Below, in pieces: positions 43,823 through 51,185 of a stretch of 64,000 nucleotides of DNA. Made by a program: the position numbers and the translations under genes. This stretch comes from OAS926 sp035503715 (lineage in GTDB: Bacteria; Pseudomonadota; Alphaproteobacteria; Rhizobiales; Rhizobiaceae), in contig DATJTE010000073.1 in the NCBI GenBank assembly GCA_035503715.1, positions 1 to 64,000 of the forward strand. Reading direction: 5' to 3'. The notes under the pieces were generated by a model, which made no database searches, was not told the origin of the DNA, and saw only the letters and a program-made list of their open reading frames with translations. Each line of letters begins with the position of its first letter. Positions within the stretch are counted from its first letter, which is position 1.

Positions 43823-45073
43823 TCAGAAACGCTGTGCCGAAAACGGCGATAGGTCGATTGCGGTCTTTTGCCCGAGCATCCGGTCGCGGATCAACCGCCC
43901 CGTTGCAGCGGCCTGCGTGAGGCCGAGATGCCCATGGCCAAAAGCATAATGCACATTGAGCAGATTTTTCGGCCCGCCGATCACGGGGAGTGAATCCGGC
44001 AGCGACGGCCGATAGCCCATCCATTCGCGCCCGCCCGATGGGTCAAGGCCGGGGAGAAAGCGTCGCGCCTTTTCCAACATAGCCTTCGATCGCGCAAAGT
44101 TCGGCGGCCGCGTGAGCCCACCGAGTTCGACGGCGCCGCCAACCCGCAACCCTGTCGAGAGCGGTGTTATGACGAAGCCGTGCCCGGAAAAGATCAGTTG
44201 GCGTTTCACGTCAAACGCTGATCTCGGCAGCGTGGTGTTGTAGCCACGTTCTGTCTCGAGGGGGATACGGTCTCCGAACTGTTTCGTCAAAAAGTGCGAC
44301 CAGGCGCCGGCAGCAATCACCAGTTGGGCGGCCGTTAGCCGGCTTCCATCGGCGAGAACAATTTCCACCCTGGCACCATCCGAACGCAGGTCGCTTACCC
44401 TTTCCTTCCGGAAGCGCGCACCTTTGCTTTCGGCATACCGCCAGAGGGCTTTGCCGAAATCCTTGGGATCATCGACATTTTTCCAGCCGGGCACGAACGT
44501 GCCTTTGACGAACTTCGCAGAAAGCCCTGGCTGCAGCGCCGCCATTTCGTCGCCCTCGACATGCCGGTAGGCGATGCCGAAACGGTCGCGTGCGGCCCAG
44601 CCGGGCAGCGAAGCCTTGAACTCAGCGTCATTTTCGTAAAGCTCCAGCGAGCCGTCTTCGTGAAGCATCGGCCGGGTGGCGGAGCGATCCATCAGCCCCA
44701 TCCACTCCGCCTCGGCAAGCTTCATCAGCGCGCCTTGCGCCGCGAGGCTGGCCTCATATTTTGCCGGCGCGCCAGCGCGCCAGAACCGGTAAAGCCAGGG
44801 AAGAAGCTTGGGCAAATACGCTGGCGGGACGGCCAGCGGGCCGAGCGGATCGGCCAGCCAGCGCGGCAGATTTCTCATCATGCCCTTATGGGCGAGCGGC
44901 AGCACCTCCGAGAAGGCAAGCGCGGAAGCGTTGCCGGAACTCGTCTCCTCACAAATGCCCGTTCGGTCAAAAACCGTCACCTGCCTGCCGGCTTCGGCAA
45001 GGAACGTCGCCGTACAGATGCCGACGACCCCGCCACCGACAATGGCAATATCGATCTGCGCTGCCTCCCCCAT
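43823..45073 (-). CDS. FAD-dependent D-amino acid (D-hydroxyproline) dehydrogenase
   Basis: 416 residues of the DadA/DAO superfamily. FAD loop IAIVGGGVVGICTATFLAEAGRQVTVFDR at the start, and the C-terminal WMGYRPSLPDSLPVIGGPKNLLNVHYAFGHGHLGLTQAAATGRLI. Between the epimerase (9 bases) and the DHDPS-family gene (9 bases), it most likely oxidises cis-4-hydroxy-D-proline to pyrroline-4-hydroxy-2-carboxylate. The general D-amino acid dehydrogenase DadA of this genome is a different gene at 52.5 kb. Confidence 0.87.
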   Translation of the reverse strand: MGEAAQIDIAIVGGGVVGICTATFLAEAGRQVTVFDRTGICEETSSGNASALAFSEVLPLAHKGMMRNLPRWLADPLGPLAVPPAYLPKLLPWLYRFWRAGAPAKYEASLAAQGALMKLAEAEWMGLMDRSATRPMLHEDGSLELYENDAEFKASLPGWAARDRFGIAYRHVEGDEMAALQPGLSAKFVKGTFVPGWKNVDDPKDFGKALWRYAESKGARFRKERVSDLRSDGARVEIVLADGSRLTAAQLVIAAGAWSHFLTKQFGDRIPLETERGYNTTLPRSAFDVKRQLIFSGHGFVITPLSTGLRVGGAVELGGLTRPPNFARSKAMLEKARRFLPGLDPSGGREWMGYRPSLPDSLPVIGGPKNLLNVHYAFGHGHLGLTQAAATGRLIRDRMLGQKTAIDLSPFSAQRF

Positions 45074-45082
45074 GCCCGAAGA

Positions 45083-45994
45083 TCAGGCGGCTTTGCTGAG
45101 CTTCAGGTCGGGCAACAGCGGCCGGGTCGCAATAGCGTCCTTGATCACCCGCTCGGCCATCGCCCGGCGCTCGCCGAACAGCGGCTTTCGAGGCATGCGC
45201 ACGCGGTCGTTGGTGGCAATCGCGTGCACCTCCGCCAGCTTGATGTTCTGAACGAGGTAGGTGGACACGTCGAGATCGAGCAGCGGCCGGAACCAGCGGT
45301 AGATTTTCAGCGCTTCCTCCCGGCGGCCTTGCTTCATGAGTTGATAGATCGCCACCGTTTCAGCCGGAAAAGCCGTCACGAGACCAGCCACCCAGCCAAT
45401 GCAGCCGACCGACAGCGCCTCGAAGGCCAGGTTGTCGACGCCCGTGAACAGATCATAGCGCGTCCCGAAGCGATTGATGATGTCGGTCGAGCGGCGGATA
45501 TCGTCGGAGGATTCCTTCACCGCCACGAAACGCTTGTCGTTTGCCAGCTTCTCCATGATGTCGACGGTAACATCGACGCGGTAGGCGAGCCGGTTCGAGT
45601 AGATCATGATTGGCAGGTCGCCGCCCTCGGCAACGGCCCTCAGCGTGGCCTCCGTCTCCTCGGGATTGGTATGGTAGATCGGCGACGGCACGACCATCAG
45701 CCCGTCTGCCCCGGCCTTCGCAGCCCGTTTGGCGAGCGATACCGCATCTCGCGTCGCCGCCTCGTTGATGGTGAGCAGCACCGGCTTTTTGCCGGCCACC
45801 TTGCGCGCGGTCTGGAAGACCTCGAGCTTCTCGTCATGCGAGAGCATCGGCCCTTCGCCCAGCGAACCAGCGACGATGACACCGTCGCAGCCGGCGTCCA
45901 TCTGGATGCCGAAGCAGCGCTCCATCTCCTTGTGATCGAGATGATCGTCCTCGGTGAACTTCGTCGTGACTGCTGGAAAAACACCGGCCCACAT
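45083..45994 (-). CDS. DHDPS/NAL-family deaminase, probable pyrroline-4-hydroxy-2-carboxylate deaminase
   Basis: 303 residues from the ATG at 45994, which follows GAGGAG. The Schiff-base lysine is Lys160 in FVAVKESSDD and the catalytic tyrosine Tyr132 in IMIYSNRLAYRVDV; the pocket motif is AGSLGEGPM. In the hydroxyproline pathway this family removes water and ammonia to give alpha-ketoglutarate semialdehyde. It is the first gene after the divergent operator. Other aldolase activities of the family cannot be excluded by sequence alone. Confidence 0.87.
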   Translation of the reverse strand: MWAGVFPAVTTKFTEDDHLDHKEMERCFGIQMDAGCDGVIVAGSLGEGPMLSHDEKLEVFQTARKVAGKKPVLLTINEAATRDAVSLAKRAAKAGADGLMVVPSPIYHTNPEETEATLRAVAEGGDLPIMIYSNRLAYRVDVTVDIMEKLANDKRFVAVKESSDDIRRSTDIINRFGTRYDLFTGVDNLAFEALSVGCIGWVAGLVTAFPAETVAIYQLMKQGRREEALKIYRWFRPLLDLDVSTYLVQNIKLAEVHAIATNDRVRMPRKPLFGERRAMAERVIKDAIATRPLLPDLKLSKAA

Positions 45995-46007
45995 GGCTTT
46001 TCTCCTC

Positions 46008-46084
46008 TGATATATCACTGATATATTTCCACAGGCGGGCAATTGTCAAGCCCGATTCCTAACTGATATATCAAAAGTATATCA
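46008..46084. promoter_or_regulatory. Symmetric double operator of the GntR regulator
   Basis: TGATATATCA at 46008-46017 and a variant TGATATATTT at 46019-46028; a second exact TGATATATCA at 46064-46073 and variant AAGTATATCA at 46075-46084. Within each pair the centres are 11 bases apart. Between the pairs, TTGTCAA (46043-46049) can act as -35 in both directions (TTGACA leftward, TTGTCA rightward), with -10 elements falling in the repeats. Confidence 0.8.
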
Positions 46085-46097
46085 CCGGAGGCTGCCC

Positions 46098-46763
46098 ATG
46101 GACCGGGTTTTGTCGAACCAAACTCCTCCCCGGCAGGAGCCGGAAGCGGCCAAGGCCTATAGAGCGCTGGAAAAGCTTATCGTCACGTTGGAACTCGCGC
46201 CGGCGAGCATCACGACCGAAGGCTCGCTCATCGAGCGCGTCGGGTTGGGCCGCACGCCCGTCCGGGAGGCCATTCAGCGCCTGGCCTGGGAAGGCTTGAT
46301 CGAGATTCGCCCGCGCGCCGGGCTGGCGATCGCACCCATTCATGCAGGCGACTGGCTGAAAGTTCTGGACGCCCGCCGCGGCGTCGAATCCATTCTGGCC
46401 CGTGCGGCCGCCCGCTTCATCACCCGCGAGGGCGCGGAGCTGTTTCATACGGCGGCGCTTCACATGCAAAAGGCGGTCATCTCGGGGAATGTCGTCGCCT
46501 TCCTGGAAGCCGACAAGGCGTTGGACGAGGCGATGGCGGCCGCGTCGGAAAACCCTTTTGCAGCGAGGCTCGCCGCGCCACTGCAGACCCACAGCCGCCG
46601 CTTCTGGTTCCGCTACCAGGCGGACACAGGGCTGGCGGAAGCTGCTGAGCACCACGTGCAGATCATTCGGGCGATTCTCGAAGGTGATGTTGAGGGCGCC
46701 GGACGAGAGGCTGACCGCCTGATCGGGCTGCTGCGCCTTCACGCGGAAGCCGCGGCACGCTGA
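46098..46763 (+). CDS. GntR-family (FadR/FCD) regulator of hydroxyproline catabolism
   Basis: 221 residues. ALEKLIVTLELAPASITTEGSLIERVGLGRTPVREAIQRLAWEGLIEIRPRAGLAIAPI is the GntR winged helix; the C-terminal FCD-type all-helical domain shows DARRGVESILARAAARF and the metal/ligand positions near ADKALDEAM and HHVQIIRAI. GGAGG is eight bases before the ATG. By position it controls the epimerase-oxidase-deaminase genes; HypR of Sinorhizobium is a GntR regulator with the same job. Confidence 0.9.
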   Translation: MDRVLSNQTPPRQEPEAAKAYRALEKLIVTLELAPASITTEGSLIERVGLGRTPVREAIQRLAWEGLIEIRPRAGLAIAPIHAGDWLKVLDARRGVESILARAAARFITREGAELFHTAALHMQKAVISGNVVAFLEADKALDEAMAAASENPFAARLAAPLQTHSRRFWFRYQADTGLAEAAEHHVQIIRAILEGDVEGAGREADRLIGLLRLHAEAAAR

Positions 46764-46796
46764 GCGCGCCGGGGCGAAGAAAGCATCGATTGCCGG

Positions 46797-47096
46797 TTAA
46801 ACGTCGTTGCCGGCGACCAGCATCTTGGAATCCCAGCCTTCACCGGCTGACAGCACGCAACTGGTGCCGTCTGTTCCCGTAGCAAGGATTGTCCAGGAGC
46901 CTTCGCTGGATACAAAAATCTCAAGCACGGCGTTATTGTCCACCATGCCCACGGCCATCGGGTTTTCCTTGAATTCCTGTGCGAGCTTCTGGACCATCAC
47001 GTCACGGCTGCCGCAAAAGCTTTGCTGGGACGAAGCCGGAGCAGCGATCAAGACAGCCGATGCCACGGCGGCGGTAAGGATAATCGGGCGCAACAT
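46797..47096 (-). CDS. Small secreted protein of unknown function
   Basis: 99 residues from the ATG at 47096, preceded by AAGGAG. Signal peptide 1-23 (cut after PASSQ). The mature part has two cysteines that could form a disulfide (FCGSRDVMVQKLAQEFKENPMAVGMVDNN and TDGTSCVLSAG) and a strand EIFVSSEGSWTILATG. This resembles short periplasmic proteins widespread in Hyphomicrobiales. No enzymatic motif; it stands alone. Confidence 0.75.
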   Translation of the reverse strand: MLRPIILTAAVASAVLIAAPASSQQSFCGSRDVMVQKLAQEFKENPMAVGMVDNNAVLEIFVSSEGSWTILATGTDGTSCVLSAGEGWDSKMLVAGNDV

Positions 47097-47384
47097 TTGG
47101 CGTCTCCTTAAGCTGGCCGAGCGGGATCGGGCGCCGGAAGCAATGCTTCCGTCATCCGGCACGTCGGTCCGGTTTTCGGGTCTGCCCGGGCGCTCCTCCT
47201 CAGCGATCCGGTCTGCGGATCAAGCCGTTCGAGGGCTGCCTCGTTCCATCACGAATGGGTGACGGACGGTTACGCACGGTGAATGCTTCGCGCAGCCATT
47301 TCAAAAAATTTCGCGCGATTGTCGATCCCGCTCGGGGCCGGTCGTCGTGCCGTTGTGTAACCCGTTTTCAATTGGAGAACTGCA
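47097..47384. other. Divergent intergenic region
   Basis: 288 bases between the secreted protein and the DoxX gene. Both promoters should lie here. Nothing else was recognised. Confidence 0.4.
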
Positions 47385-47771
47385 ATGAGCGAGAAAACGA
47401 TGACCCGCATCGGCTATGTGCTGTCCGGGCTGTTTGTGCTTTTTATCCTGGGGGCATCCGTCACGCCCAAGCTCCTCGGCATGCCCATCGCCGAGGAAAC
47501 TATGGCACAGCTCGGCTGGCCCGGTGGCTACGCGCTGCCGATCGGCATCCTCGAGCTGACGCTGACGCTTCTCTACATCTATCCGCGCACTAATGTGTTG
47601 GGTGCGGTGTTGTGGATTGGCCTGCTCGGCGGCGCGATGGCCACGCAGATCCGCGCCGGCAACCCACTGTTCAGCCACGTGCTGTTCAGCATCTATCTCG
47701 GACTGTTCCTGTGGGGCGGCCTGTGGCTGCGCGACCCGTCGCTCAGAGCAATCTTCCCGTTCCGTCGCTAG
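47385..47771 (+). CDS. DoxX-family membrane protein
   Basis: 128 residues, four helices (about 8-28, 48-66, 71-88, 97-114). VLFILGASVTPKLLG followed by GYALPIGILELTLTLLYIYPRTNVLGAVLW is the DoxX-like core. The family is linked to redox or quinone-associated complexes, without firm role. TTGGAGAACTGCA precedes the ATG. It ends before a strong shared terminator with mmsA. Confidence 0.82.
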   Translation: MSEKTMTRIGYVLSGLFVLFILGASVTPKLLGMPIAEETMAQLGWPGGYALPIGILELTLTLLYIYPRTNVLGAVLWIGLLGGAMATQIRAGNPLFSHVLFSIYLGLFLWGGLWLRDPSLRAIFPFRR

Positions 47772-47790
47772 GTCGGAGCACCAGAAACGA

Positions 47791-47817
47791 AAAGGGCGCG
47801 GCCAAGCCGCGCCCTTT
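47791..47817. terminator. Bidirectional terminator between doxX and mmsA
   Basis: AAAGGGCGCGGC-CAA-GCCGCGCCCTTT, a perfect 12-bp stem with A and T ends on both sides, between two convergent genes. Confidence 0.88.
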
Positions 47818-47836
47818 CGAATTCATTTTGCCAGCG

Positions 47837-49333
47837 TCAGTTCATCGTCGGGATGACGAATTCGGCGCCATCCTTGATGCCGCTCGGCCAGCGCGAGGTC
47901 ACCGTCTTTGTCTTGGTGTAGAAGCGGAAGGCGTCCGGCCCGTGCTGGTTCAGGTCGCCAAAGCTCGAAGCCTTCCAGCCGCCGAAGGTGTAGTAGGCGA
48001 TTGGCACCGGGATCGGCACGTTCACGCCGACCATGCCAACCTGCACGCGGCTGGCGAAGTCCCGCGCCGCGTCGCCATCGCGGGTAAAGATGGCGACACC
48101 GTTGCCCATCTCATGGTCGTTGGCGAGCTTGATGGCGTTCTCGTAAGTCGGCGCGCGCACCACCGAGAGCACCGGCCCGAAAATCTCTTCCTTGTAGATG
48201 CGCATGTCGGCCGTCACGTTGTCGAACAGACAGCCGCCCATATAGTAGCCGTTCTCGTAGCCCTGCATTTTGAAGTTTCGGCCGTCGACCGCGAGCGTAG
48301 CCCCTTCTTTGATGCCGATGTCGACATAGCCCTTGATGCGCTCAAGCGCCTGCTTCGTCACCACTGGACCGAAATCCGCCGAGGAATCCGTCGACGGACC
48401 GACCTTCAGGCTTTCGACGCGCGGGATCAGCCGCTCCATCAGCCGGTTCGCCGTGTCGTTGCCGACCGGCACCGCGACCGAGATCGCCATACAACGCTCA
48501 CCGGCCGAGCCATAGCCCGCGCCGATCAACGCATCGACGGTCTGGTCCATGTCGGCGTCCGGCATGATGATCATGTGGTTCTTGGCGCCGCCGAAGCACT
48601 GCACGCGCTTCCCGTTCGCGCAGCCGCGCGCATAAATGTACTGCGCGATCGGCGTCGAGCCGACGAAGCCGATCGCCTTGATGTCCGGATCGTCGAGGAT
48701 GGCGTCGACAACTTCTTTGTCACCATTGACGACATTGAGCACGCCAGCCGGCAGGCCGGCCTCGACGAACAGTTCGGCGATGCGGACCGGCACGGACGGG
48801 TCACGCTCGGACGGCTTCAGGATGAATGCGTTGCCGCAGGCGATGGCCGGCGCGATCTTCCAGAGCGGGATCATCGCCGGGAAGTTGAACGGGGTGATGC
48901 CGGCAACCACGCCGAGCGGCTGCCGCATTGAATAAACGTCGATGCCTGGGCCGGCGCCGTCGGTGAACTCACCCTTCATCATATGCGGCGCGCCGATGCA
49001 CACTTCGACAACTTCGAGGCCGCGCTGGATATCGCCCTTGGCGTCGGCGATCGTCTTGCCGTGCTCTCTGGCAAGCATGTCGGCAAGCGAATCGTATTCA
49101 CGATTGGCGAGTTCGAGGAACTTCATCAGCACGCGCACACGGCGCTGCGGATTGGTCGCAGCCCAGCCGATCTGCGCCGCCTTGGCGTTTTCGACCGCCG
49201 CGCGCAGTTCGGCTTTCGAAGCCAGCGCGACCTTGCCACGGACGGTGCCGTCCATCGGCTGCATGATGTCCTGGCTGCGCCCGCTCGTTCCGGCAACGCG
49301 CTTGCCGCCGATGTAATGACCGACTTCGATCAC
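47837..49333 (-). CDS. mmsA: CoA-acylating methylmalonate-semialdehyde dehydrogenase
   Basis: 498 residues from a GTG at 49333 with GGGGAG seven bases upstream; the frame continues far upstream without family match. IEVGHYIGGKRVAGTSGRSQ starts the family, PLGVVAGITPFNFPAMIPLWKIAPAIACGNAFILKPSERDPS gives the NAD site, and the catalytic Cys is in SAGERCMAISVAVPVG. It turns methylmalonate or malonate semialdehyde into propionyl- or acetyl-CoA in valine and inositol breakdown. A LysR gene is divergent with a dyad between them. Confidence 0.94.
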   Translation of the reverse strand: MIEVGHYIGGKRVAGTSGRSQDIMQPMDGTVRGKVALASKAELRAAVENAKAAQIGWAATNPQRRVRVLMKFLELANREYDSLADMLAREHGKTIADAKGDIQRGLEVVEVCIGAPHMMKGEFTDGAGPGIDVYSMRQPLGVVAGITPFNFPAMIPLWKIAPAIACGNAFILKPSERDPSVPVRIAELFVEAGLPAGVLNVVNGDKEVVDAILDDPDIKAIGFVGSTPIAQYIYARGCANGKRVQCFGGAKNHMIIMPDADMDQTVDALIGAGYGSAGERCMAISVAVPVGNDTANRLMERLIPRVESLKVGPSTDSSADFGPVVTKQALERIKGYVDIGIKEGATLAVDGRNFKMQGYENGYYMGGCLFDNVTADMRIYKEEIFGPVLSVVRAPTYENAIKLANDHEMGNGVAIFTRDGDAARDFASRVQVGMVGVNVPIPVPIAYYTFGGWKASSFGDLNQHGPDAFRFYTKTKTVTSRWPSGIKDGAEFVIPTMN

Positions 49334-49425
49334 GGCTTCACTCCCCTGGATAAGATTGGATGGTCGCATTCTCCCGCTTCGCCCCGCCCGATGCAACACG
49401 GGCGGCCTCGCTATCCGTTGTGCAG

Positions 49426-49459
49426 AGAATGATGAGCGGAATTGGATGGACATCATTCT
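49426..49459. promoter_or_regulatory. LysR-type dyad between mmsA and its divergent regulator
   Basis: AGAATGATG (49426-49434) and CATCATTCT (49451-49459) are perfect 9-bp arms 16 bases apart. Position, 23 bases before the LysR start and 93 from mmsA, fits an autoregulated LysR site. Confidence 0.6.
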
Positions 49460-49481
49460 TCGCAAATGATTGGTTGACCGC

Positions 49482-50363
49482 ATGAACTGGGACGATGTTC
49501 GCATTTTCCTTGCCGTTGCGCGTGCCGGGCAGATCCTGGGCGCGGCGCGGCGGCTCGACCTGAACCATGCGACGGTGTCACGCCGTGTCGCGGCGCTGGA
49601 GGAGGCCTTGAAGGCAAAGCTCTTCCGGCGGCTGACCACCGGCAGCGAGCTTACGCCCGCCGGGGAACGGTTTCTCACCGTCGCCGAGCGGATGGAAGCG
49701 GACATGATCGCTGCGCGCGCCGAAATCGCCGGCGAGGGCGACGCGGTGTCGGGCACCGTTCGTATCGGCGCGCCCGACGGGTTCGGGGTCGCGTGGCTTG
49801 CGCCCCGACTTGGCGCGCTCACCGCCCAGCATCGCGATCTTTCGATCCAGCTCGTGCCTGTGCCGCGCTCCTTCTCCCTGTCGCGGCGCGAGGCCGATAT
49901 CGCGATCACGGTGGAACGTCCAACTGAAGGGCGGCTGGTCGCCGGCAAGCTGGTGGACTACACGCTCGGCCTCTATGCCTCGAAGGGCTATGCAAAGGAG
50001 AACGGTCTGCCGCAAACAGCCGGCGAGCTTTCCGCGCATCGGCTCGTAGGCTACGTGCCGGACCTCGTGATCAGTCCGTCGCTCGACTACGCGGCGGAGT
50101 TCGCCCGCGACTTCACCGCCCGCTTTTCGATTTCATCGGCGCTTGGGCAAGTTGAGGCGGTACGATCGGGCGCCGGCATCGGCATCCTCCACACCTTCAT
50201 CGCGCGAGCGCATGCGGACCTCGTGCCCGTACTCGCGACAAAGCCGATCCGCCGCGCCTATTGGCTTGTCTATCATGAGAGCGTGCGACCGCTCCGGCGC
50301 ATTCAGGCCGTTGCCGAATTCATCACAAAGACGATCGAGCGCGAGAAGACGACGTTCGTCTAG
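49482..50363 (+). CDS. LysR-family transcriptional regulator
   Basis: 293 residues from MNWDDVRIFLAVARAGQILGAARRLDLNHATVSRRVAALEEAL, a full LysR helix-turn-helix; the ligand domain follows with GTVRIGAPDGFGVAWLAPRLGAL. An ATG four codons earlier is possible. Divergent from mmsA, so its inducer may be a valine or semialdehyde metabolite. Converges with the HxlR gene, overlapping it by four bases at the stops. Confidence 0.9.
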   Translation: MNWDDVRIFLAVARAGQILGAARRLDLNHATVSRRVAALEEALKAKLFRRLTTGSELTPAGERFLTVAERMEADMIAARAEIAGEGDAVSGTVRIGAPDGFGVAWLAPRLGALTAQHRDLSIQLVPVPRSFSLSRREADIAITVERPTEGRLVAGKLVDYTLGLYASKGYAKENGLPQTAGELSAHRLVGYVPDLVISPSLDYAAEFARDFTARFSISSALGQVEAVRSGAGIGILHTFIARAHADLVPVLATKPIRRAYWLVYHESVRPLRRIQAVAEFITKTIEREKTTFV

Positions 50364-51049
50364 GCGACCCGCCGGGACTCATGCGCGAAGGTGCTGAGGC
50401 CCAGCCATTGCTGCATGCTTCTGGCGATTGCAGGATCGCCGTTCAGTTCAAGGTGGCCGTGTTCGGCCTCGTGCTTGATAGTGCTCAGCCCCATCCAGAT
50501 CGCCGTCATGGTGCGCAGCGAACTCTGCACGAGAAGATCGAGGTCATAGCCGGGATCGAAGTTGCACAAATCGGCCTTCCCGTGCTCCACCACCAGCCAC
50601 CAGCTTTTCTGATTGGCCGAAAGCTCGGGGTACAGAAACTGTATCGTGCAGCGTTTCTGCGGCAAACGCTTCACGTCAAGGCTTCGGCGCATGTCCCACA
50701 TGAGCAGTGATGGATCGAGATTCTTCAGCGAAAGGCGCGATTCGACCCATCTTTGCGCCCAATTGCCGAGCCCGATGATAACGGGCCGCAATTCCTCGCC
50801 GGATTCCGTCAAGCGGTATTCGGTGATGCCTTTGACCTTGTGCGCCTGGATGACACCGGCCCGCTCCAACTCCTTGAGCCGCTTGGACAAAAGCGCCGGC
50901 GACATTTTCGGGACGCCGCGGCGCAGATCGTTGAAACGGGTCGAGCCGCAGAGAAGCTCGCGCACCACCAGCGTCGTCCAGCGGCTGCACAGAACCTCGG
51001 ACGCCATCGAAACCGGGCAAAACTGGCCGTATCCGCCGCGTTCTTCCAT
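50360..51049 (-). CDS. HxlR-type winged-helix regulator with C-terminal extension
   Basis: 229 residues; HxlR proteins are usually 110-150. N-terminal domain: FCPVSMASEVLCSRWTTLVVRELLCGSTRFNDLRRGVPKMSPALLSKRLKELERAGVI, with the early Cys typical of redox- or electrophile-sensing HxlR members. The C-terminal half (about 110-229) looks like an SCP2-type ligand pocket (LWDMRRSLD, IQFLYPELSANQKSWWLVVEHGKADLC). It is divergent from the acyl-CoA dehydrogenase gene, its likely target. Confidence 0.85.
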   Translation of the reverse strand: MEERGGYGQFCPVSMASEVLCSRWTTLVVRELLCGSTRFNDLRRGVPKMSPALLSKRLKELERAGVIQAHKVKGITEYRLTESGEELRPVIIGLGNWAQRWVESRLSLKNLDPSLLMWDMRRSLDVKRLPQKRCTIQFLYPELSANQKSWWLVVEHGKADLCNFDPGYDLDLLVQSSLRTMTAIWMGLSTIKHEAEHGHLELNGDPAIARSMQQWLGLSTFAHESRRVA

Positions 51050-51185
51050 CTCGACCTTTCATTAGCTGCCGCTAGAATAGATCAAATCGGCGTTTGCGGA
51101 AACGGTCGATAGTACAGTTCCTGAACTGGAGCGGAACGCCAAACCGTCCGATCCTCCATCATCCCATCCAAAGGAGGATATGGAC

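Noticed and set aside
44561..46021. 486-codon plus-strand open frame
   Set aside because: Antisense to the D-hydroxyproline oxidase and deaminase genes, which have clear catalytic motifs; the translation is Arg/His-rich and unlike a protein family.
47837..49333. mmsA as the missing alpha-ketoglutarate semialdehyde dehydrogenase of the hydroxyproline pathway
   Set aside because: Motifs fit the CoA-acylating methylmalonate-semialdehyde type, and it has its own LysR regulator rather than the GntR operator.
49334..49948. N-terminal extension of mmsA by about 205 residues
   Set aside because: Runs antisense through the LysR gene and is Arg/Ser-rich; the GTG at 49333 has a good ribosome site and starts the family domain.
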